DNA from: Maylandia zebra
Lineage: Eukaryota; Chordata; Actinopteri; Cichliformes; Cichlidae
Direction: 5' to 3'
Length of the DNA: 64,000 bases
Assembly: GCF_041146795.1 (NCBI RefSeq)
Contig: NC_135177.1
Coordinates: 21,922,560 to 21,986,559 of the forward strand
Every line of letters begins with the position of its first letter. Positions within the stretch are counted from its first letter, which is position 1. The position numbers and the translations under genes were made by a program. This document shows positions 37,983-51,779 of the stretch, in pieces. The notes under the pieces are model-generated. The model had not been told where the DNA came from. It ran no database searches and saw only the letters and a program-made list of their open reading frames with translations.

Positions 37983-40900
37983 ATGTCAACAAACCTCCAG
38001 AGCAACAGTTCGTCTTCTGCAGCCAACGGGGATGCTCCTACTGCAGCCATTCTCATCATTGGAGATGAGATTCTTAAGGTGCTTTTGGTGTTGATAAAGT
38101 TTGTGCCTTGTGTGGCTTTTAAGCTATACGTGTGTGACAGCACCCAAATGAAAATCACTGGGAGTTTGTGCAATTGAGGAAATCAATATAAACTGGGTTT
38201 TTTGTAATAGAAGTAGGAGCTTGCATTGTGCAGTGTTTAACATATACCGTCATCTGCATCCCTATGTGTTTGGACCTCTATCCAGTCTCTGATGTGCATT
38301 TCATGACCTCAGGGGGAGAAAACTGCGATGGTTATGTTATGTGGCAGCTGTGGCTGTTTCTGAAATCACAAGCTTACTATTATTTTTTTTGACTTGACAT
38401 GATCATGATTTAAACATGAAGTATTTGATTTTTGTCCAGTGTCACATCTCTCTGCCTGAAAATCAGCCTTCAGTCCTTGAATTTCATCAAGCAAGACCTT
38501 GGAGTTTCCTTTTCCTTTTTCTTTATTTTTTTGTGTTTCTTTCTTTTTTTTTTAAGGTTCTTGAATCTGATGTGCATGTGGGTGTCTCTTTCAGGGTCAC
38601 ACAGTGGATACCAACAGTGCCTTTCTAACTAAAGCGCTTAGGAAGCTTGGAGTGTCTGTGCAGCGCATAACAGTCATACCGGATGTGCAGGCAGTCATTG
38701 CCAAAGAGGTGGCCCTCCTTTCATCTCAGTATACGCACCTCATCACATCGGGGGGTATAGGTCCCACTCACGATGACGTCACCTTTGAGAGTGTTGCCAT
38801 AGCATTCCACGAGGAGTTATATGCCAATCCAGACCTTAGCAAGCTGGTTGAAGAATTCTTCGGGGTTGGGGAGAAAAACAGTGCCGCTATGAAGCTGGCG
38901 ATGGTGCCTCGCTCAGCAAAACTTAACTATGGAACTGACCCTCAGACTGGGCTAAAGCACCGCTACCCTCTGGTGAGTGAACTCGGTACAGAGGAATTTT
39001 TATAGAACACAAAGTTACTTCAAATATATCCAAGCTACATGGTGCTGTTCAACCCATAACCTTTCTTTAAGGTAAACAAAAGTGACGGTGTTTTCTTTAG
39101 AAGACAGATTGCAAACTAACTAGTTGCTGAAGGAGTGAAAATAGCTTCCTGCAGTGGTCAAAACAATAAATACTCTGAGCACACACAGACACCAGGCGTG
39201 AGAAGCATTCACACCTCTTACTCACAGGTCATTAAATTTGGACATTTTTCTCTTTAAGGTTAATATCTTTGGTGATTTATTAATGTGTTTCAAGTTGAGA
39301 AACATTAATGTACAGTATATTATTATTGAGAATTTACTATTGAGAATTTAAAATGAAACAATGAAGAACAGCCCTTAAAAAAAGTGCCCTGTCTCGGCAA
39401 AAGGTGGAGAAGGAGTTGGATACCATTCTCATGCTTGTTAGCTATAAATGGAACCCCAGACACCAGCCATTTATCTTAGCAAAAATAAATATCTGACATT
39501 TACAAAACTGTAAATCTGACCTCAATTATTAGCTGTCTCTGGGTTGCAGAGATGTGATTTAATTCCTGCATCATATTTCAATAGTTTCAACAATGATGGC
39601 TCGAGTACCGCCCCACATCTTTTCTTATAATTTGATGTGTCTACCTTTTTCTCCCAGGTCAGTGTACGTAATGTGTACATCTTTCCCGGGATCCCATCTT
39701 TAATGGAGAAGGCCTTCAATGGGCTGGAGCATCTCTTTGCTGGTTCAGGGACCACCTTTCACACTCGCGAGGTAACTCCATAACCAAACCTGTTACTTCA
39801 AAATCCAGTCCAAGTCAGAATTTGTATACTTTTGTTTTTTTCTAATAAATTTTTATGTATTTATCTATTTTTTACTTTTTGTTTTTAATAGAGTTTAGTA
39901 CTTCCTCTATATTTCTGATATTTCCTTGATACTTTTAATGTATTTTACCTTTTAGTTTACTTTTAGTTGAGTAAAATAAAGTTGATTTGAATGCAGTGTT
40001 TAAATAGTACAATTAAGTTTACCAGACATTAGCTTTTTTGTTTTTAGGTGTTTGTCGATGCAGATGAAACAGACATTGCACCTGTGCTGACCAAACTGCA
40101 GGCTGACTGGGGCCGAAAGGTGGCTCTTGGCTCCTACCCTGACTGGTTGAGCAACTATCACAGAGTTAGGCTGGTCCTGGACGCAGACAGCCAGCAGGAG
40201 GTGGACAAAGCCCGAATACAGCTGCTAGACAAGCTGCCCAAGGGGAGCGTGGTGCCCTTAGTCACAGACCCGGTGTCCATAGCCCCCGCTGAGGTGTACG
40301 GATTGGCCAACAGTGGTGAGTGTGCGGAGAGTAATGGAAGATGATTCTTAAATATGTGTCATCTTGATATAAAGTGAATACTGACTTGTGCATTTTACAC
40401 AGGCATTGGGACCAATAAAGAAAGTTAAAATATTAAAGTAATTTAAGTCGTAAAGTCAGAGTGGATAATAAAAAAGAAGAATATAACTCTGTGAGACAGA
40501 ATGGTGAATAGATTACAATAAAGCTTCAATAACTAAGCTATGACAAACTACTAGCAGCTTTTTTTCTTTTCTTTGGATTAGACGTAGAAATGTGGGCTCA
40601 TTTCTAAGATGCCTCACTGCTTGACTGCATTAATTATGAACCATCCTCTTACTGTCGATTCCTTCCTACAGGTACAGAGCTGGGTGAGAAAGTCATGTCT
40701 GCACTGAAAACAATAGAGGCAGCACTCCATCAGTATTCAACAGAGCAAATCTGTGTTGGCTTTAACGGGGGCAAAGACTGCACAGCGCTGCTTCATCTCT
40801 ACTATGCTGCACTGAAACGGTAACAGGAGGGGAGAAGACGAGATGAGACAATTAAAACATTTTTGTGGATTTTTTTAATCTGTGAGGGGGGAAAAAAAAC

Positions 40901-43900
40901 AAATGACCTGAGAGATGAAAGATGAAAATGAAGATTCAAATTAAAAACATAATGATAGCATTAGCGCACAGTGGGGTGTGAGATCTCAGCAGGAAGTAAA
41001 TGGAAAAAGAAAACTAGTTTGAGGGCAGCACTTAGAGAAAATCTTGGAGAAGACTGACTACTTTTTTGGACTTTTCATGACCTGTGCTGGACAGATTGTG
41101 AGATATGACAAATACTTATCTGATCTTTTTCTGTGCCAGCATTGCTTATCTTTTTAAAAAATGTCCCTTTTTTCTCTTCCTGTCACTCTCAGCCGATATC
41201 CAGATACTAAAGAAAAGGTGAAAGTCCTGTATATTCGTATTGTCTCTCCATTCCCAGAAATGGAGAGATTTCTACAGGACACAACAAAAAGGTGAGCTAT
41301 CCACCATCTAGCTATCTATCCAGTTGATGTCATGTATTTTAATATATCCAGTCCAGGTCTTGTTTTGAAAAATGTGGCCTAACCCTGTCTGTGTGGCACC
41401 ACTGTATCTCATTACTTGCCGTTGTATGTCCCAAAGATATAGCCTGGAGCTGTTCACTGTGGAGGGCAGTATTCGCCAGGCACTGAGCGAGGTGAAGGAA
41501 CGAAGGCCAGAGCTAAAAGCCGTCCTGATGGGGACCAGGAGGAGCGACCCCTATTCACATACACTCACAGACATGTGTCCTACTGATCCTGGCTGGCCTG
41601 ACTACATGAGAGTCAACCCCTTACTAGTGAGTGTCACACAGTATGCATGCCGTTATATTAGGACTGTATGCTGGCTCTACGTGGCGTGAGGCGGTATGAC
41701 TCGCCTCGATCTGTTTTCCTTTACAATCGAGTACCACTAAATGTGCGTGGGGTTGTTAGAGCAACTTGGCCAAACATCCCGTAATGTCATTTGTACGTGA
41801 CACAAACGCTACAACAAAGGTGGACATCAAAGCGATGGTATACTTGCTGCTCAGTCTGTGGCTTTTTGTCAGACTGGGACCAAGTAGGTACTAAAAAAGT
41901 ACCTGATACCAGATACTATCACCGAGGCGACCCGAGTAAGTACTAATGGAAACTGCTATAAGATCATACCTCATAATTTTCATTTTTAGCGCTTTTTCTG
42001 TTGCAGTGCTGTTTCTCTCTCTTTACTGAATTCATCTCTCTAGACTCAAATGAAGTCAAAGTACGTTCAAAATAAAGCTAAAAATACCCCAAAATACTTG
42101 AACAGAAAACAACATCATGCACAGATGGATTAAGACTTTTCTTCCATATTTACATGAAATACAACCATCTAGTAAAAAATGTGTATTTCCCAATTGGTTG
42201 GGAGTAGTTCCTGGAAGTTGCTTGTTACCAATTCCATCAAAAAACTCTCAACAATTGAATTTAATTACTTGCAGGTTGCCATGGTTCCATGTAGCTTTTT
42301 ACCCCTTTAGCTGTAAAAGACTGATGGGTTATTGTCACAATGAATATGCAAGTTTGTGTTACTTGAGAAGGAGGTGACATGGGATTTTGAAATTGATACC
42401 ATAGATGCAGCTACTAAAAATTTCAGAAGAGTTTGACTCCTTGATCTCAAGTTCAAGGTCAGAGGTCAAGTTTCCTGAAAATCTTTTGAATGTGATAATT
42501 TGATTTTGAAATTGAAGTCATAGGTGTATCTAATAGGAGGGATACCATTGGTAAGCCGCTAGTATTTTTCTTGTTTGTCTGCAGTACTTGCCAACCACGA
42601 GTTAAAGTAAAGGTGGAAGTAAAACTTGTTTTGTTGAAATGTACAACACAAATCGGAAATGGAGAAAATTCACCTTCAAAGGGAAAGTTGTGCCAACATT
42701 TTTCAAAAGGCCAGAGCTCAGTTTCTGGATCGTGTCAAACTTTTCATAGTTTCATTACAGCTCAGAGAGCAGCTGGACTGTATTTGTAGACAAGTACGTC
42801 ACTGTATGACCACAGCAACATGGTAGTGATTAAAGCAGTCACGTGGAGGTTTTTGTCAAGTCATTGGAGAATACACATTTTTCCTAGCGACAGATGTCAC
42901 TGACCGATGTGTAAACCCGCGTGATTCAGGCCTTAGCAGTCATTTTCCCAGTGACCACTCATAACCGGTCATTTTCCTTTCATGACCAGTGATTGTCAGA
43001 TTGTAGGGTCGGGTAGTTATTATTCACTTATTCATTTGACACCACATTGTCACCATGATTGTCACATGTCTAAAACAGCAGGTGTAAAATAATGTGTCTG
43101 CAAAACCTCATGACCTGGGAAAGCTTCACTTGTTATCCTTGATGTTATTTGTCATCTTGATAAAAATTTCTGAATAATGCTTTATTCGTAAAGCTTTAAA
43201 CGACTATTTTTCCTAAATAAACTCACACATAATGTGAGTGCACCAGTACATTAAAAGGCTTTCTAATGCAACACCAACGCAGAGTGAGGGATGCATGTTA
43301 ACATTTCAACATGAAAGGGTCACAAAAGTGAAATCATTGCAGTGCTTTTTGCTGAATAGCTGTAGCAAGCTCACGTCTTGTTCTTCTGTTTAGTCTGGCT
43401 GAAGAATGGATGTGCATAAGCGACATGGCAGTCGCCTGCTTTATTTGATTTTATTGTTAATGCTAGTACTGTGTCAGCTGCTGTGATGGAGCACATAGAA
43501 GCACAGGTACATTTAGCAGTTGACCTCAATTCAAGATAATTTATGTAGTGCTTCATCTCATGAGTATATCTAAAAGGACTCCACAGAGGATGAGTTATTA
43601 TAGCTTGAACAAAGGGAGTCAGTTGCAAACCAATTACATTTGTTTTCTAACACTCTCCAGGACTGGACATATCACGACATCTGGGCATTCTTGAGGACAT
43701 TATACGTGCCCTACTGTATTCTCTATGATAAAGGGTAAGGATGTGTTAGTTGTCTTTATTCAGGTGTACACAGCTTAAAAAGCAGATCTTTAGGTCTAAA
43801 ATATCTCTGTTGAAATGTAGGTACACTTCACTCGGCAGTATGGACAACACCTGTCGAAACGAGGCACTGAAGATGGTGGATGCCAGGGGGGTGACACGAT

Positions 43901-43956
43901 ACAAACCAGCCTACCTCTTGGAGAATGAAGAAGAGGAGCGAAACTCCCGCGCTTGA
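37983..43956 (+). CDS. flad1: FAD synthase (FMN adenylyltransferase), 9 coding exons
   Basis: Exons: 37983-38078 (exon begins 37910), 38595-38972, 39658-39771, 40048-40315, 40672-40819, 41193-41291, 41437-41626, 43661-43734 and 43821-43956. Phases agree, totalling 1503 nt (500 aa). The start ATG has a good context (GCAACCATGT) and aligns with the human short-isoform start. The product converts FMN and ATP to FAD. The N-terminal molybdopterin-binding-like domain has [19 protein letters not shown] (21-39) and [14 protein letters not shown] (about 84-97), and acts as an FAD hydrolase in the family. The C-terminal PAPS-reductase-like synthase domain carries [15 protein letters not shown] (314-328), GTRRSDPYS (400-408), [16 protein letters not shown] (416-431) and the end [13 protein letters not shown]. 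Key residues are intact. A mitochondrial form may start upstream at a non-AUG codon. Confidence 0.98.
41627..43660 (+). other. flad1: Large intron of flad1
   Basis: 2-kb intron. The stretch 42370-42540 contains an internal near-duplication (GATTTTGAAATTGA occurs twice), perhaps a decayed repeat. No other gene. Confidence 0.6.
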
Positions 43957-44185
43957 AACAATCTGTGCTCGTCTTACTTAAGCTGTTCTTCGTGGAGCCA
44001 TTATTTTTTCTTTTTAAGGATGTCTGCTAACCATCCACCCTCATTTAATTCATAAGAAGGACCTTTTCAAAAATACCATGTCTGACTGCGGAATGAGATC
44101 ACAGAGAAAATGTGTGTTGCTTGTGTACATGAGTCTAAAGTAATGGCTCTCTGTGCTGTTGAATAAAACATCACTCCTTTTTTTT
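43957..44185 (+). other. flad1: flad1 3' untranslated region with poly(A) signal
   Basis: AATAAA at 44162-44167, followed by a T-rich stretch, about 200 nt after the stop codon. Confidence 0.75.
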
Positions 44186-44439
44186 TTTCTTCTATTGTCA
44201 TGTTACTTTAAGAGGGCTCTCACATACAAATGGGAATCTGCAGGGCATTCAATATAGCTCTTCACTTAACTTATTCATGCCTCCCTTTGTCTTATCTCTA
44301 AATCCAATAACAACACTCCACCAGGAAGACGGGCTCCATCAAAATGTATTTGTAAATAATGTAAAAAGGGTTTTCTCATCGTGGAGAGAACACCAGATTT
44401 GAGAAACTCCCTGATGAAGGCCACCCAGCAGGCTCTCGT

Positions 44440-44910
44440 TTGCTAATCCGTGTCTCCGACTGAATACCCAGAATTGCAGGCTGCAGCATGTTTAGCTGAG
44501 CATCTCCCCACCACACACCCGCTCGCTGTAGTTCTCTTTGAAGCCCTCACGGGCGCGTTGTTCTCACGTTTTCTATTTAGTGCCCGTGATTATAATAAAT
44601 TACCTTCTCCGTTTCCAGACATGATTGAATCCAGGCTCATCGATCTGCGCTCTCCCTCTCCCCGCCTGGAGATTAGTCAACACCGCGCAGCGTGGATCAA
44701 TACCGGCCGATCTAATAAAGCGGGTCGCTTACGAGGCCACCGCGGGGCTGCACACACTGTTACACCAGCAATTACCACTTCTAGGCCGTCCCTCATACAC
44801 CCCCTCCTAACATATCTGTCCTGGCTTCACGGCTTGCTTGATTTATTAATAATAACAGTAATAAAAGAGGCAATGAACAGCGGCTTTATAATCACAGCAC
44901 CGATGTAATG
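44440..44910. promoter_or_regulatory. Candidate conserved noncoding element or enhancer
   Basis: This block contrasts with its AT-rich surroundings. It mixes homeodomain-like ATTA/TAAT cores (GATTATAATAAATTACC, GCAATTACC) with CpG-containing segments such as GCGGGTCGCTTACGAGGCC. It carries a 152-codon open frame with no family resemblance. The combination is typical of vertebrate developmental enhancers, but conservation cannot be tested here. Confidence 0.25.
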
Positions 44911-47298
44911 GTGTGTGTTTTGGTGGTGCGGTAAACACACCGGGACATTGTCTGGAATGATGTTTTTGGGGTAGAAAATTAAGTTACAGTCTGTGTTAGG
45001 CCACTTCTAACTATAGCTGTATATGCAGCTTATATAATGTGAGGGGTTTACTTTTAAATAGGTCTAATTTGTGCTTTTATTTATTTAAACTTCTCCTGTG
45101 TGCTTGTAGCACATATCCACCTTACTTTTAGGTTGAATCCTTAATTATGCATGTAAAAATGTATATAAATCCTTGTACTTCTCATACTTTTATACATTAA
45201 TGGCAACAATTGTATATAATAATTCGTTTTGAATGTATCTTGTGTAACTTATTTACTTGCATATCTGTATTTCATATTTCTATCGGCTTCTTTTTTTTTC
45301 TTTTTTTTTAAAAATCATTTTATTTTGATTAATTCTTGCTGTGTGTTAGGAGGAAACAATATCTGGATCTGGTGTATATCCTGTAAATATTGTAGAAGTT
45401 ACAATAACGTTGTCTTTATCTTTGGTTAAAGATAAAATACAGTGCAATTAAACACATCTAACCAGTGGTTTCCAGGCATTTGGTTTTCTGACCTCATTTA
45501 CAAAAGAAGCTGTTGCCTCTTGCCACATTTCTGTAATTTTCCCATAAACATCTTAGTAAAATCATTTGTTAACTTTGTAAAGGCTCAAAGCGCAAAGTCT
45601 TCCTAATAAAAGAATTAATTTAAAAAATGAGCGATCACAAGGATGCATGGAACAAAAATAGCTCTTTATATTGTAAGGTAAAACCCTACAAAATTGCAAA
45701 GATACCCCAAAAACCACACAACCCTCTATGAACAAGCACTTGGTGACTGCTGGAAGGGAAGTGTGGCAGAGCCATTGTTCTTTCCACTCTCATTAATCAC
45801 CCCACAATCCCTCAGATTAGGTTTGTGACCCTAAGAGGGGTCCCTGAACGTTAGGAAGGCAGCCGCTTGAACTGCTAAGTAGTTTACTATATAAATTCTG
45901 AATACAGGACTTCGATTGAAGACTTCCAGTTAAGCAGAAAATCAAAGTTCTTCCACCACACGGGCAATAATATAAAATGAACTTGTGTTTTTCCAAAGTT
46001 TCTCACTGCTGTACTTTTTCCTCCACTGGTTCATATTTCATTCTCATTCTTTTTCAGCTGTCATGTTTGTTTTGGCTGCATCAATCCACCACTGTAGCCA
46101 AACCAGTTTCTTACTCAATTCCTTTCTTGTGTATTATGACTCTGAATTCTTGCTCAGTCTTTCTTATGAATTTCAAAATGATGTTTTGATTTTGGCCCAG
46201 AAGCCTGAGTCAGAAAAACCTCTTGGATTACACAGTGAGAGGATATGCATATTGACTACAAGGGACCTAAAAACATATTGGAGTGAAATACTTTTTTTCC
46301 TCTTCCTTTTTGTGGTCCTTAACTGCATATTTATAAATATCTTATTTTGTACTTCACAATACTCTTCCAGGAACGGGGTTTATCTGAAAGCCAGAAAACT
46401 TCAAATAAAATAATCCTGACGTTCTGATAAAGCAACTTTTCTGCCATTTGAGACAAAGGGGAACAAGTAGGAATATAAAGTGGTTTTCTTCCCACCCTCT
46501 CCCCTGTGCACATTTAAACTTAATTGGTCCTCCAAAGACAGGTTTTAGGGTGGGTGGGGTAGAAGTATGATCAGAGCAGCCGCTTAAGGTGATGCGAGGA
46601 TAAGAAGCTAATCTTGCTGCTCGCTCAGTACACTCCAGTGTTTCTCTCCATATCCCCCAGGTGGGACTGACTTATAAGAGGATCCACACAGCTAACAGTG
46701 TGTGTGATATGGACTCAGCATGACTTAAAATGACACTTAATGTGACTTTGTACAAAACATGTGGCAAGCTTTGATATCGGAGTGAACTATCCATCTGATG
46801 CTCAGGTGACTGTGATGCTTTTCTCTAAAGGAATATGTTCTTAATCCAATTCCTCAGCAGCTCCTGCAGTGTAAAACGAGACTTGAAGCACCATGAGACA
46901 GCAATTCAGGCGATGTCCTAGGAGGGATGCTTAACACAGAGGATGAATAGACAGACCGTTGTCAGAAAGCATCAGGAGAGAAGGGAGACCTTTGAGTCTA
47001 TGCAAATTACCAGCCCATCTGCATGTAAAGCCAACCGACCAGAACACGGGAAATAGGATGTTCAGTATCAAAGTGTCACACATTAAAAGTGGATGAAAGT
47101 AAGTGAGAAAGAAAGGAAGGGAGGGACTGGGAGCGAGAAAGAGGAGGGAGGCGGCTTTGCTTGCTGCCATGTGAAGTGTGACTGACTTAGCTCATTTGTG
47201 CTTGGTTTTGGTATGTTCAAATAAAAGGCAGTTTCATAATCCTAAGTTTGTCACAGCTTCCAGGCCAGTACACAGAACCAAGACCCCCTGCTCATATC

Positions 47299-47325
47299 CA
47301 CACACACACACACACACACACACAC
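47299..47325. repeat. (CA)n microsatellite
   Basis: About 13 CA units. Confidence 0.95.
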
Positions 47326-48264
47326 GGGATGCATTCAGAAATGCTTTTCATAAGGCGGACTCGCTTTAATGTAAAGAATCAGGGTCTGTGAAGCTTCAGC
47401 CAGCACACTGAAAACTGATGAGAAAGATTCTGCTCAGCTCAAGCCGACTGGAGCTCATTTGCACTCAACAGCAATAACTTAAACACGATGTGGGCCGGTA
47501 GAAAGATGAGAGATGTTTAGCACTAGAAAGTCCGAGCCGATGTCAGACGATTCCTGCTTTTGAACTGGATTTGAAAGATTATGAAAACATTTTATGTGTT
47601 TTCTAAGCCCAATTTAATGTATCATTTCATATCCCTAATCAGGCAGCAAAACAAAATTCAGCCGTGTTTACCTCATTCAGCTGATATCTTCTTCAGCTTC
47701 TAGTATCAAAAACTGAAATGTGTGCAAATTATGTGCAAATTAATGGAGGAGAATGATAATAGGCAACCATACTCTGATTTACAGTCATGTGGCGAGATAA
47801 GTACCTCCAACTGAAACAGATTTTTTTCAACATATTTGAGCAAGCAAGCACCTGTTCCTCTTTCCTCATAGATAAAAATGCTACACACAGAAACAAATTA
47901 CATGTCATGTGCAATCATAGTAACAGGTAGATTCTGTCATATTTAACCTGTCTCTGACCCAAGGTATGGACGGTGTTATTTGCTCCAGATATAAAGAGCT
48001 CTCTAATATCTATGGATGTCAAAAAATCCTGCAAGGCACTGGGAAATATCTCCAAATGATCTGAATAAAATCATTCTACCTGTAACAAAAATTTGTGTCT
48101 CAAGTGGTGTAGATATTAAATCACTGCCAGTTTGTCCAGAACTGGCCACCTTATCAAATTCTGAACAGAATTTGAAACAGTCTCAGAGAACCCCAGAATG
48201 ATCTGCAGCCAACTCATGCCACTGTTGGTATTATCAGCCACAGGTTTATGACCCCAACCCCCCA

Positions 48265-48835
48265 AAATATAAACAGAAACAGGTGCGGTGGTTAGTGCAG
48301 TTGCTGTTGCCTCACAACAAGAAGGCCTGGGGTCTTTCTATGTGGCTGGAATGTTCTCCTCATGTCTGCATGGGTTATCTCTGTGTATTCCAGTAACCCT
48401 AACCCCTTCTACAGCCCAAAGACATGCAGTCGATTGCGTTAGATCAGTTCCCCAAACTCAGTCCACGAGGGCCCGTGTCCCTGCAGGTTTTAGATGTGTC
48501 CTTGATCCATCACAGCTGATTTAAATGGATAAATAACCGCCTTTAAGTTCTCCAGAGGTCTGGTAATGAACTAATCATGTGATTCAGGTGTGTTGACCCA
48601 GGGTGAGATCTAAAACGTGCAGGGACACCGGCCCTCGTGGACTGGGATTGGGGACCCCTGCGTTAGATTAACAGGTGATTCTGAATTGTGCATAGGTGTG
48701 AATGGTTATCTGACTCATAGCCCTGCGACAGGCTGGTGAACTGTCCAGAGTGTAAAACAGCTCTTGCTCTATGGCAGCCCTACTCAGAGTCGTGGTGGGG
48801 GGACAATAAGTGGAGGAAGATGGATGGATGGATAA
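48265..48835 (+). mobile_element. Dispersed fish repeat, split by a hAT MITE
   Basis: The pieces ATGTTCTCCTCATGTCTGCA ... CCAAAGACATGCAGT before 48436 and GATTCTGAATTGTGCATAGG ... CCCTGCGACAGGCTGGTGAACTG after 48669 are diverged halves of one dispersed fish repeat that ends in GATGGATGGAT. They rejoin exactly once the hAT element and one target copy are removed. Confidence 0.7.
48445..48660. mobile_element. Non-autonomous hAT-type MITE (216 bp)
   Basis: The ends are inverted copies. The left end starts CAGTTCCCCAAACTCAGTCC, and the right end read in reverse starts CAGGGGTCCCCAATCCCAGT. Both continue into CCACGAGGGCC. Perfect 8-bp target duplications CGTTAGAT flank it (48437-48444 and 48661-48668). 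CAG-starting ends with 8-bp duplications are the hAT hallmark. There is no coding capacity. Confidence 0.9.
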
Positions 48836-48869
48836 ACTGGTGGATGCGTGTCTTTGCTCTATCTTCCTT

Positions 48870-49105
48870 CCCTTAACCCCAACTGGTCACCGAGCCTGGT
48901 TCTGTCTGAGGTTTATTCCTGTTAAAAGGGAGTTTTTCTTTTCCATTGTCGCCAAAGTGCTTGCTCACGGGGGAGGGGGTCCTCTGATTGTTGGCGCTTT
49001 CTCTGTATTATTGTAGGACTTTATCTTAGAGTATAAGGAGCCAGGAGGCAACTGTTGTTGTGATTTGGCGTCATACTAAATAAAAACGTTTAACTGAACT
49101 GAAAA
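48870..49105 (+). repeat. Dispersed retroposon 3' end
   Basis: It contains GAGCCTGGTTCTGTCTGAGG, CCTGTTAAAAGGGAGTTTTT and GCAACTGTTGTTGTGATTTG, then TAAATAAAAACG. The end matches the tail at 28.6 kb, showing a family shared within the window. Confidence 0.7.
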
Positions 49106-51770
49106 ATTGAATGAATAAACATTTTAATGGGCTAAACATTGGCTCAACTAGGATTTCTGCATCATATCAAGAAAGTTCCTGGGGGCTGTTTGAACCACAT
49201 GTTTCAAACTTGTACACAATTAGAAAACACACCCAGAAATGTCTTACAAAGAAGAAATCTGATGTTATGTTCTCACTATTGTGAAAGTGGAGTTTTTAAT
49301 GACACAGTGTTGTAAAGGTTTTGGAACAGGGCACTACACGCAAAAATAAAGATGGTCAAAGATTTCAGCAAGCCCACTTACTGTGGGGCCTTCAAGCCTG
49401 CAAGGATGTGCTTGCTTTTTCTATTAAAAGAAATTAAAAGATTAAAAAATAATACAAAAATGAACCCATAAGAACTCAGAAATAGAGAACAGAAGGTTCA
49501 CCCTGAACACATTTCAGACCTCTAAACAAATTGTGGTGTTTTTTTCACATTTCTTTTGTCAACAAAATGCACAAAACAAAAAATAATTGAGACTGCTTTA
49601 TGATGGCAGTGCTGCTGCTGTAGCAGTACAAACCTGAGTCTTATGTAGGGAACTTTATCCTCAGCTTTGTGTTGTCAGTGATGATAGTAGGATCTGACTG
49701 TGATTGTCTGTCTCAATGGGACACCTTGTTTCCTTTTCCCAGTATGCTCAATTTACTGGCATTTGGCACAGACCCATGTGAAGCGAGAGAGTGATCGCTG
49801 TTAATGTGACTTTCAGATTTTTGTATAAATTTGTCTGTTCCTTCTGTAAACTGAGCATGTCTGCTGTGACACTCCAGGGGAGTATCAAGATGATCTGAAA
49901 TTGTGGAAAAACTCTTTTGAATGCACATCCAGGGGTAAGATTTATTTCCCCAAGATTTCTGTTTTTCATGTTTTGGTATACATGGTTCATATTTGATTCA
50001 ATAGTATGAAAATCTATATATAAAATTAACAAATAAATAAATAAATGACATTGAAATAGGATGGATAATTGATACAAGGTACCTAAAATAAACAAAAATG
50101 TCTCAGCTAAAGGTGTAGTGTATTTAGCTGTAATATGCAAGGATTGTTGCATAACAAATTTTTTATAATTATTGAATGGATTTGACATTTTTTATGATTT
50201 AAATTGAATGATAAAACTACAAGTTAAAAAAAAAAGATAAACAGCTAAATTAATTGAGCAGATCAATACAGTTTTTTCTTATTCCGACAGAGACGCCATA
50301 TCCTCCCGAGAACAGAGGAAACAAGCATCTTTCAGTTTAACTTTTTTTGTGATGTCCTGCTTATTTGGAGCTCAAACAGGCCACACAAATGCATGAGATT
50401 TCATTGGAAAGGCCAGGACGTCCTCTTTTGGACTTATTAGGGTAGCTCAAGTAAATCAAAAGATATAGACCAAAAACAAGTGTCCATTTAGCTATTTTGT
50501 TGCTAAAACCCTGATGTGACAAATAAGTCAATGAATAAATGGGGTCAGAAAAGTCTAACTATAATATCAGACACGTTTTAATGCATTAGAAATGTTCAGT
50601 GACCTGAAAGGTACCTTTAGTAATGACAGTTAAAAAACAAACAATCTTTTTAAAATGAACTAGTTCTGTTACAGGCATCACGCCACGATTTGAATGATTT
50701 GATATGAAATTATTTGACAAACAAAGCATAACTACAACGTGTTCTTCCGTACATGTTGTTTAGAGGTCCTGAGCTGCATGAGAACAACTTTTGAAAACAT
50801 TTAAATGGTTTGTGAGACGTATTTCACAGCATTAAACATGTTTTTCCTTGTGGTGTTGTTCAGGTATGTCGAGTTTAGCAACGGACACTGTTTTACGTGT
50901 AACTGAAAGCTGATTTGTCCAAATACACACTTACATTGTACATTTTTTCACATGTCTGTGTGTTGACAAATGATCTGGCTTAATCTACCAAAACACCAAA
51001 ACAGCTATTTTATTTTTCCTTCTTTGTCATCATCTGAACCTTTCCACATTTATCACTATTTGTTTGACACACTGTAAGTACCTCCTTTGTGAGCATTGAG
51101 CAGAAATAATTACTCTCTTATTGGCTACCTGACATGTGAAATGGATGTGAAAAAGAGTATGTCATAAGCACACCCAGTGCACATAAGCACGCTTCGTTTA
51201 GAATAAACTACTTGCTTTCACCCACGGCGAAAATAATTACTCATAAACTGGAAATTGAAATGCCAAACAGATTAATCAAAGCTGGAAAATACTTAATTCA
51301 AAAATAAAAAAAACCAAACAAACAAACAAAATAAGCCCCCACACAGATAAAGACATACAACCGTGCTTGTCTTTTAATGCTTCAGACACAGTTATTATCA
51401 TAAATGACGCAGTAAATCAAATTAACTAAAAAATCAAAAAGCGTTTAGAGAGGCGCAGCTCTCCGCAGCTGGTTGTGCTGCGATGCAGCATCTTCAGTAG
51501 TCTAATGAGTGCATAAATGCAAATGTGTTATTTCAATAGACTCATTCATTTCAGATTGTTTGGTTGTCTGTGGTTTTTTTTGACATTTTGAGTTTGTAAC
51601 ATGATAAATTATTGGAAAATAATAAGAAAGAATGAACTTTTTGTTTGTCTAGTATCAGTAATTCAAATTAGCAGCTGCCATTATTATGGTTATTATAAGG
51701 CAATACACGCCACACTATACATCAAAGCTTGCAAGTGCGTTTTGTAGCCAACCAAGAATCTTTCTCTTCT
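49106..51770. other. Intergenic spacer
   Basis: AT-rich sequence with no recognised gene or element. Confidence 0.5.
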
Positions 51771-51779
51771 TGATTTAGG

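Larger units (their letters stand above)
44190..48260. other. Gene-poor intergenic region
   Basis: No recognised gene. It holds the candidate conserved element at 44.45-44.9 kb, T-rich sequence near 45.3 kb and a CA microsatellite at 47.3 kb. Open frames here have no supporting splice sites or homology. Confidence 0.5.

Noticed and set aside
44450-44908. 152-codon open frame downstream of flad1
   Set aside because: No recognisable domain and no promoter or poly(A) context. It is treated as part of a possible noncoding element instead.
45985-46413. 142-codon plus-strand open frame, Phe/Leu-rich
   Set aside because: It is in T-rich sequence with no splice signals and no family motif. The composition explains it.
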